NCBI GenBank assembly: GCA_017437925.1
Contig: JAFRWQ010000283.1
Span: 1-15,487 of the forward strand
Reading direction: 5' to 3'
DNA: 15,487 bases
Source of the DNA: Bacillota bacterium
GTDB lineage: Bacteria > Bacillota_A > Clostridia > Peptostreptococcales > Anaerovoracaceae
The notes below the pieces were generated by a model, which saw only the letters and a program-made list of their open reading frames with translations, did not search any database and was not told the origin of the DNA. Position 1 is the stretch's first letter. Every line of letters begins with the position of its first letter. The translations under genes and the position numbers were made by a program. Below are positions 7,274-14,342 of this stretch, piece after piece.

Positions 7274-7287
7274 GAAATAATAATTTC
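7274..7287. promoter_or_regulatory. dyad GAAAT-AATA-ATTTC, possible operator
   Basis: A perfect 5-bp inverted repeat around four A/T bases sits two bases upstream of the -35 of the regulator promoter. Position and AT-richness fit an autoregulatory Lrp-family site. No further copies with clear spacing were identified. Confidence 0.35.
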
Positions 7288-7289
7288 GC

Positions 7290-7318
7290 TTGATTTTTTG
7301 CAGACGGTATGTTATTTT
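7290..7318 (+). promoter_or_regulatory. putative promoter of the Lrp/AsnC gene
   Basis: TTGATT (7290-7295) and TATTTT (7313-7318) are separated by 17 bases. The implied start near 7325 gives a leader of about 114 bases. In that leader GGTC 7333-7336 can pair with GACC 7407-7410, and ATTTG 7366-7370 with CAAAT 7375-7379. Confidence 0.5.
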
Positions 7319-7423
7319 ATGTCAGCCTCGACAGAGACGGGGGGTCACAGGTCATGAGCCTTGAAATTTGAACGCAAATCAGACACTTAGGGCCCGGACC
7401 GGAAAAGACCCTGACTAAAGACC

Positions 7424-7428
7424 AGGAG
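7424..7428 (+). promoter_or_regulatory. ribosome binding site that decides the regulator start
   Basis: AGGAG lies 10 bases before the ATG at 7439 but only one base before the GTG at 7430. The ATG is therefore chosen over the longer GTG frame. Confidence 0.75.
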
Positions 7429-7438
7429 AGTGGGAAAA

Positions 7439-7903
7439 ATGCTCAACATCGATTCAATTGACGTCAAGATCCTCGAAGTGCTTCAGGAGAACGCCAGAGT
7501 CTCCATTTCTGAGCTGTCCAAAAGGGTGAATCTCTCCCTTTCGGCGGTCAGCGAGAGGCTCAAGAAGCTGGAAGCCAGCGGCATCATCCTTCAGTACACC
7601 ACCATCCTCAATCCCGAGATACTGAACAAGCACCTCACCGCCATAATGATGATATGCCTGGAGAACCCCTCCCAGCCCGAGGAGTTCCTCAGATTCGTCA
7701 TGGACAACCCCGACATCCTTGAATGCGACTACATCGCCGGCGATTACGACTACGCCATCAAGGTGGTCACCGCCAACCCCGACGATCTGGCCCACATCAT
7801 GGACCGCATCAAGGGAGTCTCCTCCATCAAGAGGACCCAGACCATAGTGGTCATGAGAAACCACAAGCAGCTGCACAGCATCAGCCCCACCGCAACCAAG
7901 TAG
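7439..7903 (+). CDS. Lrp/AsnC family transcriptional regulator
   Basis: A 154-residue regulator with the standard two-domain plan of Lrp/AsnC proteins, which bind DNA as dimers or higher oligomers and sense amino acids or related small molecules. An N-terminal helix-turn-helix spans about residues 6-50, with ISELSKRVNLSLSAVSERLKKLEASGII as its core. The C-terminal RAM ligand-binding domain covers about 64-148 and includes the family-like DYIAGDYDYAIKVV stretch. Length is typical (150-165). The GTG nine bases upstream is rejected because of ribosome site spacing. The gene is monocistronic, with its own promoter, a possible operator upstream and a strong terminator 23 bases after its stop. The ligand and the regulon are unknown; autoregulation is likely from family habit. 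Confidence 0.93.
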   Translation: MLNIDSIDVKILEVLQENARVSISELSKRVNLSLSAVSERLKKLEASGIILQYTTILNPEILNKHLTAIMMICLENPSQPEEFLRFVMDNPDILECDYIAGDYDYAIKVVTANPDDLAHIMDRIKGVSSIKRTQTIVVMRNHKQLHSISPTATK

Positions 7904-7925
7904 GGGCGGGAAAAAAGCGCGAAAG

Positions 7926-7949
7926 CCGGGCCCTGGGGCCCGGTTTTTT
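7926..7949 (+). terminator. rho-independent terminator of the Lrp/AsnC gene
   Basis: An 8-bp GC stem, CCGGGCCC 7926-7933 with GGGCCCGG 7936-7943, has a minimal TG turn (or 7 bp with a CTGG loop) and is followed by six T at 7944-7949. It separates the regulator from the downstream cluster. Confidence 0.92.
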
Positions 7950-8087
7950 ATTGCACTAAGGAGGAGGCTGCCGGATTTTGCTGCCGAAAGCCTTGCTTTC
8001 CCGCGTTTTTATCGCCGGCAGGAGGTATTTCCCGCATTATGCCGCTGACCGGCGGGCTCTCTTCAGGTTTTCCTTTCCTCCCTTTTG

Positions 8088-8096
8088 TGCTATTAT
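8088..8096 (+). promoter_or_regulatory. extended -10 promoter element for the DUF3810-like cluster
   Basis: TG at 8088-8089, one base, then TATTAT at 8091-8096 forms an extended -10 motif 18 bases before the ATG at 8115. No good -35 is seen at the right distance, which is usual for extended -10 promoters. The 5' leader would be very short, about 12 bases, and would only just include the ribosome site. Confidence 0.45.
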
Positions 8097-8114
8097 TCAG
8101 AAGAGGCATAAGCG

Positions 8115-9239
8115 ATGAAAAGAGAACGACCTTCTGTAAAACAGGGCAGCATAAAAAGGCTTCTCACAGCGGCGGCGGTATTCGCCCTGCTGGCGGCGGC
8201 AGTCTATCTGGACGCCTGGCTGGGCGGGCCCTTTTTCCGCATGTTTTATCCCAAGGCCGACTACCTGCTTCTGGGAGCCATCGGCCGCGTTTCGGGGCTA
8301 CTTCCCTTTTCCCTCTTTGAAGTCCTCTGCGTGCTTCTTGCGGTCTGCGCCCTCATTAACCTCGCGCTTTCCTTCAGAAAAAAGAAGGGCTTTCTTAAGT
8401 TTTTAAGCGCAGCCCTCGCCATCGCCCTGGGCATTACCTTCTGCTTTACCTTCCTCTGGGGAGTAAACCACTTCGGGGACGACCTCTATACGAGGCTCGA
8501 GCTGGCTCCCGCCGACTACAGCGCTGAAGACCTTTACAACGCCGGAGCCTACTGCGCCCAAATGGCAAACACGGCTATAGAAGCCCTGCCCCAAAACGCG
8601 GACGGGACCGCGAAGCTCCCGGATCTTAAGACCCTTGCCGCTTCAGCCGCCGAAGGCTTCGGGCCCCTTTCCTCCGTTCACGAAAAGATCTATATGCCCC
8701 TCATAAAGCCCAAGGCCCTGCTCTTTTCCGACGCCTTTTCCTACATGGGCTTTACCGGCTTTTACTTCTGCTACACCGGCGAAGCCTGCGCCAATAAGAA
8801 CACCTACCCCTCGGCCCTGCCCCTGACCCTCTGCCACGAGCTGGGCCACAGCATATGCGTGGCGTCCGAGGACGAGGCCAATTTCATCGCCTTCCTCGCC
8901 TGCCTTGAGAACGGCAGGCCCGAATTCGTCTATTCGGCCTGGTACCTGGGCTACATCTGGTGCATCAACAGCCTGTACAAGATCGACAAGAAGGCGGCGT
9001 CTCAGCTCTCCGCCCTGTGTTCCGACCGCTTCAGGACCGACCTGAACGCCACCAACACCCACTACGAGCAGTACGACGGGCAGGTCCAGGAGGCCGCCCA
9101 GAGCGTAAACGACGCCTATCTCAAGGCCTATCAGGAGGAGCTTGGGGTCGAGTCCTACGACGCCGCCGTATCCTACCTGGTAAGCTGGTACCTTGCCGGC
9201 TGCCCGCTGTATACCGTAGAACCGGTTTCCGCCAAATAA
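8115..9239 (+). CDS. DUF3810-like membrane protein with HExxH metalloprotease motif
   Basis: A 374-residue protein. Three hydrophobic segments at about residues 13-33, 64-86 and 96-115 anchor a large soluble C-terminal domain. That domain carries HELGH at 241-245, followed by EDEAN at 252-256. This matches the zincin arrangement in which two His and a downstream Glu bind zinc and Glu242 is catalytic. The combination agrees with my knowledge of DUF3810, a family of unknown substrate found in Firmicutes and Bacteroidetes. The ATG is preceded by AAGAGG at 8101-8106. It is the first of three plus-strand genes, 28 bases before the C26 hydrolase. Protease activity is inferred from the motif only, and the side of the membrane the domain faces is not certain. 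Confidence 0.8.
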   Translation: MKRERPSVKQGSIKRLLTAAAVFALLAAAVYLDAWLGGPFFRMFYPKADYLLLGAIGRVSGLLPFSLFEVLCVLLAVCALINLALSFRKKKGFLKFLSAALAIALGITFCFTFLWGVNHFGDDLYTRLELAPADYSAEDLYNAGAYCAQMANTAIEALPQNADGTAKLPDLKTLAASAAEGFGPLSSVHEKIYMPLIKPKALLFSDAFSYMGFTGFYFCYTGEACANKNTYPSALPLTLCHELGHSICVASEDEANFIAFLACLENGRPEFVYSAWYLGYIWCINSLYKIDKKAASQLSALCSDRFRTDLNATNTHYEQYDGQVQEAAQSVNDAYLKAYQEELGVESYDAAVSYLVSWYLAGCPLYTVEPVSAK

Positions 9240-9254
9240 AATGCCAAAACTTAC

Positions 9255-9259
9255 GGAGG
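9255..9259 (+). promoter_or_regulatory. ribosome binding site that decides the C26 hydrolase start
   Basis: GGAGG lies eight bases before the ATG at 9268. The in-frame ATG at 9241, two bases after the previous stop, has no such site, so the shorter start is used. Confidence 0.8.
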
Positions 9260-9267
9260 AGAAAAAG

Positions 9268-9978
9268 ATGAAAGAACGTCCCGTCATCATGGTAAGCCCC
9301 GACTTCGGCTTCGATCCCGTGACCCACGTCCCCCGCATACTGCTGCAGAGGGCCTATCCCCGGGTGATCAGCGCCGCGGGAGGCCTCCCCCTTATCCCCA
9401 CCGACATATATCAGCTGAAGGATTACGCCGGAATGGCCGACGGCCTGCTCCTCTGCGGAGGCCAGGGCCCTCACCCCAGGCTCTACAACGAGGATTTCGA
9501 CGATCCCGACGCCCCCAAGACCGTGAACGTGGTGAGGGACGAGTTCGAGATGGCGGCTATCGACGCTTTCATAGCAGCCGGAAAGCCCGTGATGGGCATA
9601 TGCAGGGGCCACCAGATGCTCAACATATACTTCGGAGGAAGCCTGGTCCAGAACTTCCCCGCCAAAGGCCATCCCAACCACCACTACGGCACCTGCCACA
9701 GCATTAAGGCCGACGCGGATTCGGTGCTGGGAAGGCTGATAGGCACCGATATCAAGGTAAACAGCTACCACAAGAACGCCATAGGAAGGCTCGCGGAAGG
9801 CCTTAAGATCACCGCTTATTCCGACGACGGCATACCCGAAGCCATGGAGCATAAAAACCTCCCCGTCTTCGGCACCCAGTTCCACCCGGAACGCATGAGG
9901 GGAGAAGAAAGGAACCCGGCCCTGGGGCCCGACATGAGCCCGCTCTTCGGCTATTTCTTAAAACTCTGCGGAAAATGA
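9268..9978 (+). CDS. gamma-glutamyl-gamma-aminobutyrate hydrolase family protein (peptidase C26)
   Basis: A 236-residue cytoplasmic hydrolase of the class I glutamine-amidotransferase fold, related to PuuD. Such enzymes cleave gamma-glutamyl amide bonds. The nucleophile elbow is GICRGHQ (110-116) with Cys112. The remaining triad members are His206 and Glu208 in QFHPE. GLLLCGGQGPHPRLY (59-73) and VNSYHKNAI (164-172) match family positions for the oxyanion region and substrate pocket. Length is typical (about 240). It is 28 bases after the DUF3810-like gene and 12 before the methionine sulfoxide reductase. No putrescine pathway genes are near, so a PuuD-like role in GABA release is not supported, and the natural gamma-glutamyl substrate is unknown. 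Confidence 0.9.
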   Translation: MKERPVIMVSPDFGFDPVTHVPRILLQRAYPRVISAAGGLPLIPTDIYQLKDYAGMADGLLLCGGQGPHPRLYNEDFDDPDAPKTVNVVRDEFEMAAIDAFIAAGKPVMGICRGHQMLNIYFGGSLVQNFPAKGHPNHHYGTCHSIKADADSVLGRLIGTDIKVNSYHKNAIGRLAEGLKITAYSDDGIPEAMEHKNLPVFGTQFHPERMRGEERNPALGPDMSPLFGYFLKLCGK

Positions 9979-9990
9979 AAGGAGAGACCC

Positions 9991-10437
9991 ATGGTAAACT
10001 ACGAAGCCCTTGCAAGGCAGCTGAAAAGGCTGACCAAAGATGTCGAATACGACATAAGCAACCTGGCCAACGCGGCGGCCCTGCTGTGGACGGCCCTGCC
10101 CGAGATCAACTGGAGCGGATTTTACGTTTACAAAGACGGGGCCCTGAGACTGGGACCCTTCGCGGGAAAGCCCGCCTGCACAGTAATAGAGATGAGCAAA
10201 GGCGTATGCGGCACCGCGGCCCTTGAGGACAGGACCTGCGTGGTCCCCGACGTCCACAAGTTCCCCGGCCACATAGCCTGCGACGGAGCTTCCAACTCCG
10301 AGATCGTGGTGCCCCTGCACAAGGACGGCGCCATCTACGGGGTGCTGGACATAGACAGCCCGGTCTTTGATCGCTTTTCCGAAGAAGACAAAGAGGGCCT
10401 TGAAGCCTTCGCCAAAGCCCTCGAAGAGATCCTGTGA
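9991..10437 (+). CDS. msrC: free methionine-(R)-sulfoxide reductase (GAF domain, fRMsr)
   Basis: A 148-residue single GAF-domain enzyme that reduces free methionine-R-sulfoxide to methionine in the cytoplasm, with thioredoxin as usual reductant. Three cysteines at 63 (PACT), 73 (VCGTA) and 97 (HIACD) sit with spacings of 10 and 24. This equals the spacing of the catalytic and resolving cysteines in E. coli YebR/MsrC (84, 94, 118). FPGHIACDGASNSEIVVP (91-108) is a very close match to that family. Length is slightly short of the 150-165 norm but complete. An AAAGGAGAG site precedes the ATG. As last gene of the cluster it ends at the shared terminator. Confidence 0.94.
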   Translation: MVNYEALARQLKRLTKDVEYDISNLANAAALLWTALPEINWSGFYVYKDGALRLGPFAGKPACTVIEMSKGVCGTAALEDRTCVVPDVHKFPGHIACDGASNSEIVVPLHKDGAIYGVLDIDSPVFDRFSEEDKEGLEAFAKALEEIL

Positions 10438-10454
10438 CAAAACAGGCCCGGATC

Positions 10455-10504
10455 AAAAAAAGACCCTTTTCCCCGGAAAACCGGTGAAAGGGGTCTATTT
10501 TTTT
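10455..10504. terminator. bidirectional terminator between converging clusters
   Basis: Arms 10461-10476 and 10481-10496 form a long stem with one G-T pair and one C-T mismatch around an AAAA loop. There are seven T at 10498-10504 on the plus side and at least six A at 10455-10460 that serve as a U-tract on the minus side. It ends the reductase message. On the minus strand, the TAG stop of the LTA-synthase-like gene (10495-10497) lies inside the stem base. Confidence 0.93.
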
Positions 10505-12729
10505 ATCTCAAAGAGCTCGGCCCTGTAATCGTCCCCGCCCTTTAAGAGGTTGTATTCCGCGTAGAAATAATCCCGCATCAGGGCGCTGACCTCGCCGCTT
10601 CCGCTTAAGTCCATCTCCTTTGTGACGCCGTCCCGATCCCTGTAATATGAGAAGGGGATGCGGAAGGGCGCTTTTTCGTGCAGTCTCAGTATCAGCTCGT
10701 CATAGGCCGAAAGGGGAAGCCCGGCCGCCTGCTTGATGAGAGGCGCTATGTCGGTAAAGCTGAGCTTTGAGGCGCTTTCGGGCCATTCCATGTCAAAGTT
10801 GGACCATACTATGTAGGGCACGGTGAGGGCGGCGATGAGGCGTTCGTCTTCGCCGAAGCTTTCTTTGTTCCGGATAAGGTACATAAAGTAGGGACCGTGG
10901 TCCCCGGTCATGAATATGATGACGGGACGGTCCGAATCGCGGTAATGCTCGGTCAGCTCCGCGAAGGCGTCGGCGGACATGGCGACGGAGGTGGCGTACT
11001 CGTTTATCTTGTCGTTGTAATTGCCGTGATCGCCCAGAACATGGACCGTATCGTACGAAGGATCGTTCATTTCATAGCCGCTGTGGTTCTGGATGGTAAG
11101 AAGAAAGACGAACCTGGGGCCCTCGCCCATTGAATCGTAAAGCTCCTCCATGTCAAGATAATTGCCGCGGTCCGTCCATTCCCGCTCGCCGTAGGTCTCG
11201 TAGTGGTGAAAATTCTGATATCCCAGGCAGACGGTCTCAAATCCCAGCTGCGGATAGACTATGTGGCGGGACTAGTTGGTGCGGTTTACGTGCATGGCCG
11301 CCGTGCTGTAGCCGGACACGATAAGGTCGTCGGCGAGAGAGTGGCGGTATTCGGTGAAATCGAAGTAATTGAAAGGGGCTTCCAGCGGCAGGAGGGCCAT
11401 GGAATTGGATGTCAGAAGCTCCATCTCCGCGTTGTTGGTGGTCCCCTGGCGGGGCTTGCAGGCGAAGCCGCAATGCGCCCCTTCTATGGAGTAAAAACTC
11501 TTAAGATAATCCCTGTCGAACTCCATGTCCGAGTAGACGCTGAGATCGTAGAAGCTCTCGTTGAGTATTATTATGATGTCGGGATGTTCTTCAGAAGCCG
11601 CTGTTCTGCCGTTCAGGGGGATGCCGTTTACCGCCTCGGGCGAATAGCCCTCGGGCACGGCAAGAGGCCGAAGCCTGTTGGAAGCATCCTCGTAATTGCA
11701 GGCTATGTAGCCGTATTCATCGACTCCGACGCCCCAGAACCAGCCCATGGTGTTCTCGGGCATGATGTCCCGGTCGCTCACGCAGAAGAAGAAGGCGCAG
11801 GCAAGGACCAAAGCCGAAGCCCCGGCAAGGGCTCTTAATTTCGCAGGGGCTTTTCCCCGGCCTTCGGGCGAAAGGCGCTTGGGAAGCATGAGGGAAAGGC
11901 AGATCTCAAGAGCAAACAAAGCCAGGATGCTTACCGCATTGGGAGGCAGGGTCACTTTGTAGCCCGACAGCACGCCGGCCGCGGTGCGGGCGCTGGCCAG
12001 GGTAGAGATGAACAGGGGGCTTCCGTGATAGAGCACGACGTAATAGTTGGCGAGGCTCCATACCGAGACCGATACCGAAAGTACCGCGGCCGGGAGCCTT
12101 AGACGGCCGCTGAGAGCGATTAAAAGAAGCTCCAGGGCCAGCAGGAAGGCCGTGCCCAAAGCGAACATGTACCATCTCATCAGGCTCAGTTCGGAGATCT
12201 TCTTAAGGCAGCTGTACTGCAGGATGACGTGCCAGATGACGGGAATAAGGAGCAGAAGCAGGCTGTAAGCAAAGCCCCTCAGCTTTGGTGACAGGGAGGG
12301 TCTTTCGGCCGCGCGGCCCGTAAACGAAACGCAGGCGAAAATGACCGCGGGCAGAGCCGCGGCGGCGATGAGGCCCGCGATCAGGTATCCCAGGCCCGTC
12401 CTTGAAATATGAAGGGCGGACGCCAGCACGGAGCCCTTCCAGGAGCCGGACACATAGCTTCCGGCGCTTAAGGACGCGGCAGAACATACCGCTTCGAGAA
12501 AAAACGCGTAAAAAGCGGTCTCCGGCCTTTTCGGCAGATCCTTAAAGCGCGGGGAAAGGTCTTTTTTGCGCAGAAAGGCGAAGACCAGGGCGGCCGTAAG
12601 CAGGGCTGCTGCAAGGCCCGCAGGGATCGCCGCCTTATGGGGCAGGCGCTGCGCAAGGGCTATGGCCGCTGCAAAGGCGGGAGCCGCCGCAGATATGGAG
12701 ACTATGATCTTAATAGCTCTGTTTTTCAT
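10495..12729 (-). pseudogene. LTA synthase/phosphoglycerol transferase-like membrane sulfatase-fold protein, split by an in-frame TAG
   Basis: One open frame of 744 codons apart from a single TAG at codon 486 (11272-11274). The first 485 residues hold about nine hydrophobic segments and the start of the extracellular domain. This includes NESFYD (390-395), matching the metal-binding Glu of LtaS, and QGTTNNAE (428-435), in which Thr431 aligns with the LtaS nucleophile. After the TAG the same frame goes on with SRHIVYPQLGFE, then IQNHSGYE and MTGDHGPYF, the substrate and metal-binding parts of the same domain. Without them the enzyme should be inactive. The family moves glycerol-phosphate-type groups onto glycolipid or glycan outside the membrane. 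The frame ends at a TAG inside a terminator. The TAG could be a nonsense mutation, a sequencing error or readthrough. The start has no Shine-Dalgarno but a promoter directly upstream. Confidence 0.85.
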
Positions 12730-12740
12730 GAGGAAAAACT

Positions 12741-12770
12741 ATTATATAAGGCTTAGGGCCGGCCTGTCAG
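12741..12770 (-). promoter_or_regulatory. promoter giving a leaderless or near-leaderless transcript
   Basis: On the minus strand, CTGACA (12765-12770) and TATAAT (12741-12746) are separated by 18 bases. The ATG at 12729 begins only 11 bases after the -10, so the message would have a 5' leader of about 4 bases. No ribosome binding site is present. The -35 overlaps the stop codon of the upstream NlpC/P60 gene. Confidence 0.6.
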
Positions 12771-14338
12771 TAATCCTTGCGCTGAAGATAGAACAGCGAC
12801 TGAAGCCAGGTCTTTCCCGTGGCCCTTAAAAGCTCGAGGTTGGAAACGAAGACGGAGTAGGCGCTGCGTATCTCAAGATCCTCGTTGCCGGGGTCGATGA
12901 AGGTCGCGCAGGAGCTTATGACGTAGGGCTCTCCCCCGTCCGTACCCAGGTATATCATCAAATGGCCGTCCATGTACAAAAGCTGGCCCGGCGCAGTCTT
13001 TTCAAGCATGCTCTTCTTTCTCGCCGAAGTCATGTTGTTGCACTTGGTGGACCCGAGGTCGGACATGACGCCTATGGCAAGGGAGTTGCGGGGCAGGTTG
13101 AAGCCGTAGCAGGCGTACACCTGCCTTGCGTAGCCCGAGCAGTCGTTGGACGAAAGGGTCCCGCCCCAGCCGTAGGTCTTGCCCAGGAACTTGAAGGCCT
13201 GCTCTATAACCGAATCGGAGGTCATGGGAAGCCAGCCCCTCGAAACGTCCTGGTAGACGGGCACGGCGGTCCTCTCCCAGCCCAGGCTTCCGTCATCGTC
13301 TCTTACGGGTATCTCGGCAGCGTAAGCGGCAAGAAGGCTTCTGCCGTTGATCGGGCTTTCGGTATCCTTTGAAAGCTTCATGCGGGTACCCATGGGGAGC
13401 ACCAGGCCCGAGGTGCGCGAAGGCACCGCGGTCTCTTCGAGCACGATCTCGCAGCCGGTGACGACGAGGAAGTCTTCGGGCTCGGTCGCTGCCAGCCATT
13501 CTTCCTTGTCCCTGCAGCGGGCCAGGTCTTCCTTGGGGACCCAGCCGGTGATGGAGCCGCTGATCACGAAATACCACCTGCCGTCCGCGCTCTCGTGGAG
13601 TATCGCGGCGCCGGTAAAGGGCATGATCTCGGCGCATATCATGTCGCTGATGAAGATCTCGTCAGGATCGCTTGAGACGAAATCGTCTGTGGGAGCCATG
13701 TAGGCCTGGGTGCGGCGGACGGCGACCGCGTAGACGGGCGAAACGCTTTCGGGTATGGCGTCCGCGCCGCAAAGATCCGCAAGGCCCTCCCAGTACGAGG
13801 GTCCTGCCGGCTCGCCGTTTACGTAATACCGCGCGTTCTGCTCTTCCTCCCCCGTTTCTTCCGTTTTAGGCTTTTCGGCTTCGGGCAGTTCCGTCCTAAG
13901 TTCTTCGGCTTCGGGCTCTTCGGCGCGGGCCCTGAGCCCTTCCGCCCCTATGAGCTCCTCAACTATGTACCTGTCAAGGGTCTCGGGGATATCGTTCACG
14001 AAGAGCTTGACGTTGCGCCCTCTTTCGCGGCTGTAGTAGAGGATGTAAAGGGGATTGTTGACGCCGAATTCCTCTATCTCTTCCGGGGTAAAGATGAGGG
14101 AAGTATCGCCGGTCTGCCAGTAGGAGGCGGAAAGCATGCGGGGAGTCGTTCCGGGCACGGTAAGCACCGCTCCCCCGTAGGGGTCTTCGCTAATGTCTTC
14201 GGCATTCACGGCCTGAGAAGCGGGCGCGCTTTCGTAAGCCGCGCTCTTCTTAACGAACCTTCCGACGGAGAATCCGGATATAAAGAGGAGCACCGCCAGG
14301 GCGGCCAGGAAGCCTGTTTTCAAGATCTTTCGGTCCAT
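12767..14338 (-). CDS. SH3-domain NlpC/P60 family cell wall hydrolase
   Basis: A 523-residue exported or membrane-anchored protein. An N-terminal hydrophobic segment (about 9-27) with basic residues before it acts as signal anchor or signal peptide. An unassigned domain follows to about residue 135, then a strongly acidic Glu/Pro linker at 137-167. SH3-like segments cover roughly 200-370, with tryptophans in GRWYFVISGSITGWVP and SRGWLPM. The NlpC/P60 domain occupies about 375-515: YGWGGTLSSNDCSGYARQVY holds the catalytic Cys400, and YMDGHLMIYLG holds His459. Such enzymes cleave peptide bonds in the peptidoglycan stem, commonly after D-Glu. The usual third His is not obvious. AAAGGA before the ATG overlaps the end of the upstream ligase-like gene, five bases away. 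Confidence 0.9.
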   Translation of the reverse strand: MDRKILKTGFLAALAVLLFISGFSVGRFVKKSAAYESAPASQAVNAEDISEDPYGGAVLTVPGTTPRMLSASYWQTGDTSLIFTPEEIEEFGVNNPLYILYYSRERGRNVKLFVNDIPETLDRYIVEELIGAEGLRARAEEPEAEELRTELPEAEKPKTEETGEEEQNARYYVNGEPAGPSYWEGLADLCGADAIPESVSPVYAVAVRRTQAYMAPTDDFVSSDPDEIFISDMICAEIMPFTGAAILHESADGRWYFVISGSITGWVPKEDLARCRDKEEWLAATEPEDFLVVTGCEIVLEETAVPSRTSGLVLPMGTRMKLSKDTESPINGRSLLAAYAAEIPVRDDDGSLGWERTAVPVYQDVSRGWLPMTSDSVIEQAFKFLGKTYGWGGTLSSNDCSGYARQVYACYGFNLPRNSLAIGVMSDLGSTKCNNMTSARKKSMLEKTAPGQLLYMDGHLMIYLGTDGGEPYVISSCATFIDPGNEDLEIRSAYSVFVSNLELLRATGKTWLQSLFYLQRKDY

Positions 14339-14342
14339 CTTT

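Larger units (their letters stand above)
7085..7438. other. divergent control region between glnS and the Lrp-type gene
   Basis: This 354-base gap holds the glnS ribosome site and promoter, then an AT-rich block (about 7195-7320) that stands out against the GC-rich genes, a dyad at 7274-7287, and the promoter and leader of the regulator. An AT-rich, dyad-bearing divergent region is what one would expect for Lrp-family binding and wrapping. Binding itself is inferred, not shown. Confidence 0.6.

Noticed and set aside
7430..7438. GTG at 7430 as start of the Lrp/AsnC gene
   Set aside because: The AGGAG site ends one base before it; the ATG at 7439 has proper spacing and matches the usual family N terminus.
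8039..8320. Open frame starting at ATG 8039 with GGAGG at 8021-8025
   Set aside because: Spacing of 13 bases is long and most of it overlaps the DUF3810-like gene in another frame. The product loses any hydrophobic or domain pattern after about residue 20.
10495..11151. A separate 218-residue gene starting at 11151
   Set aside because: It is in the same frame as the upstream part, its first ATG lies 40 codons into conserved sequence, and it lacks its own membrane segments. It is the 3' part of the TAG-split gene.
11272..11274. Pyrrolysine or general TAG recoding
   Set aside because: Several genes in the window end at TAG, and no pyl genes or suppressor tRNA are seen here. Recoding is not needed to explain one internal stop.
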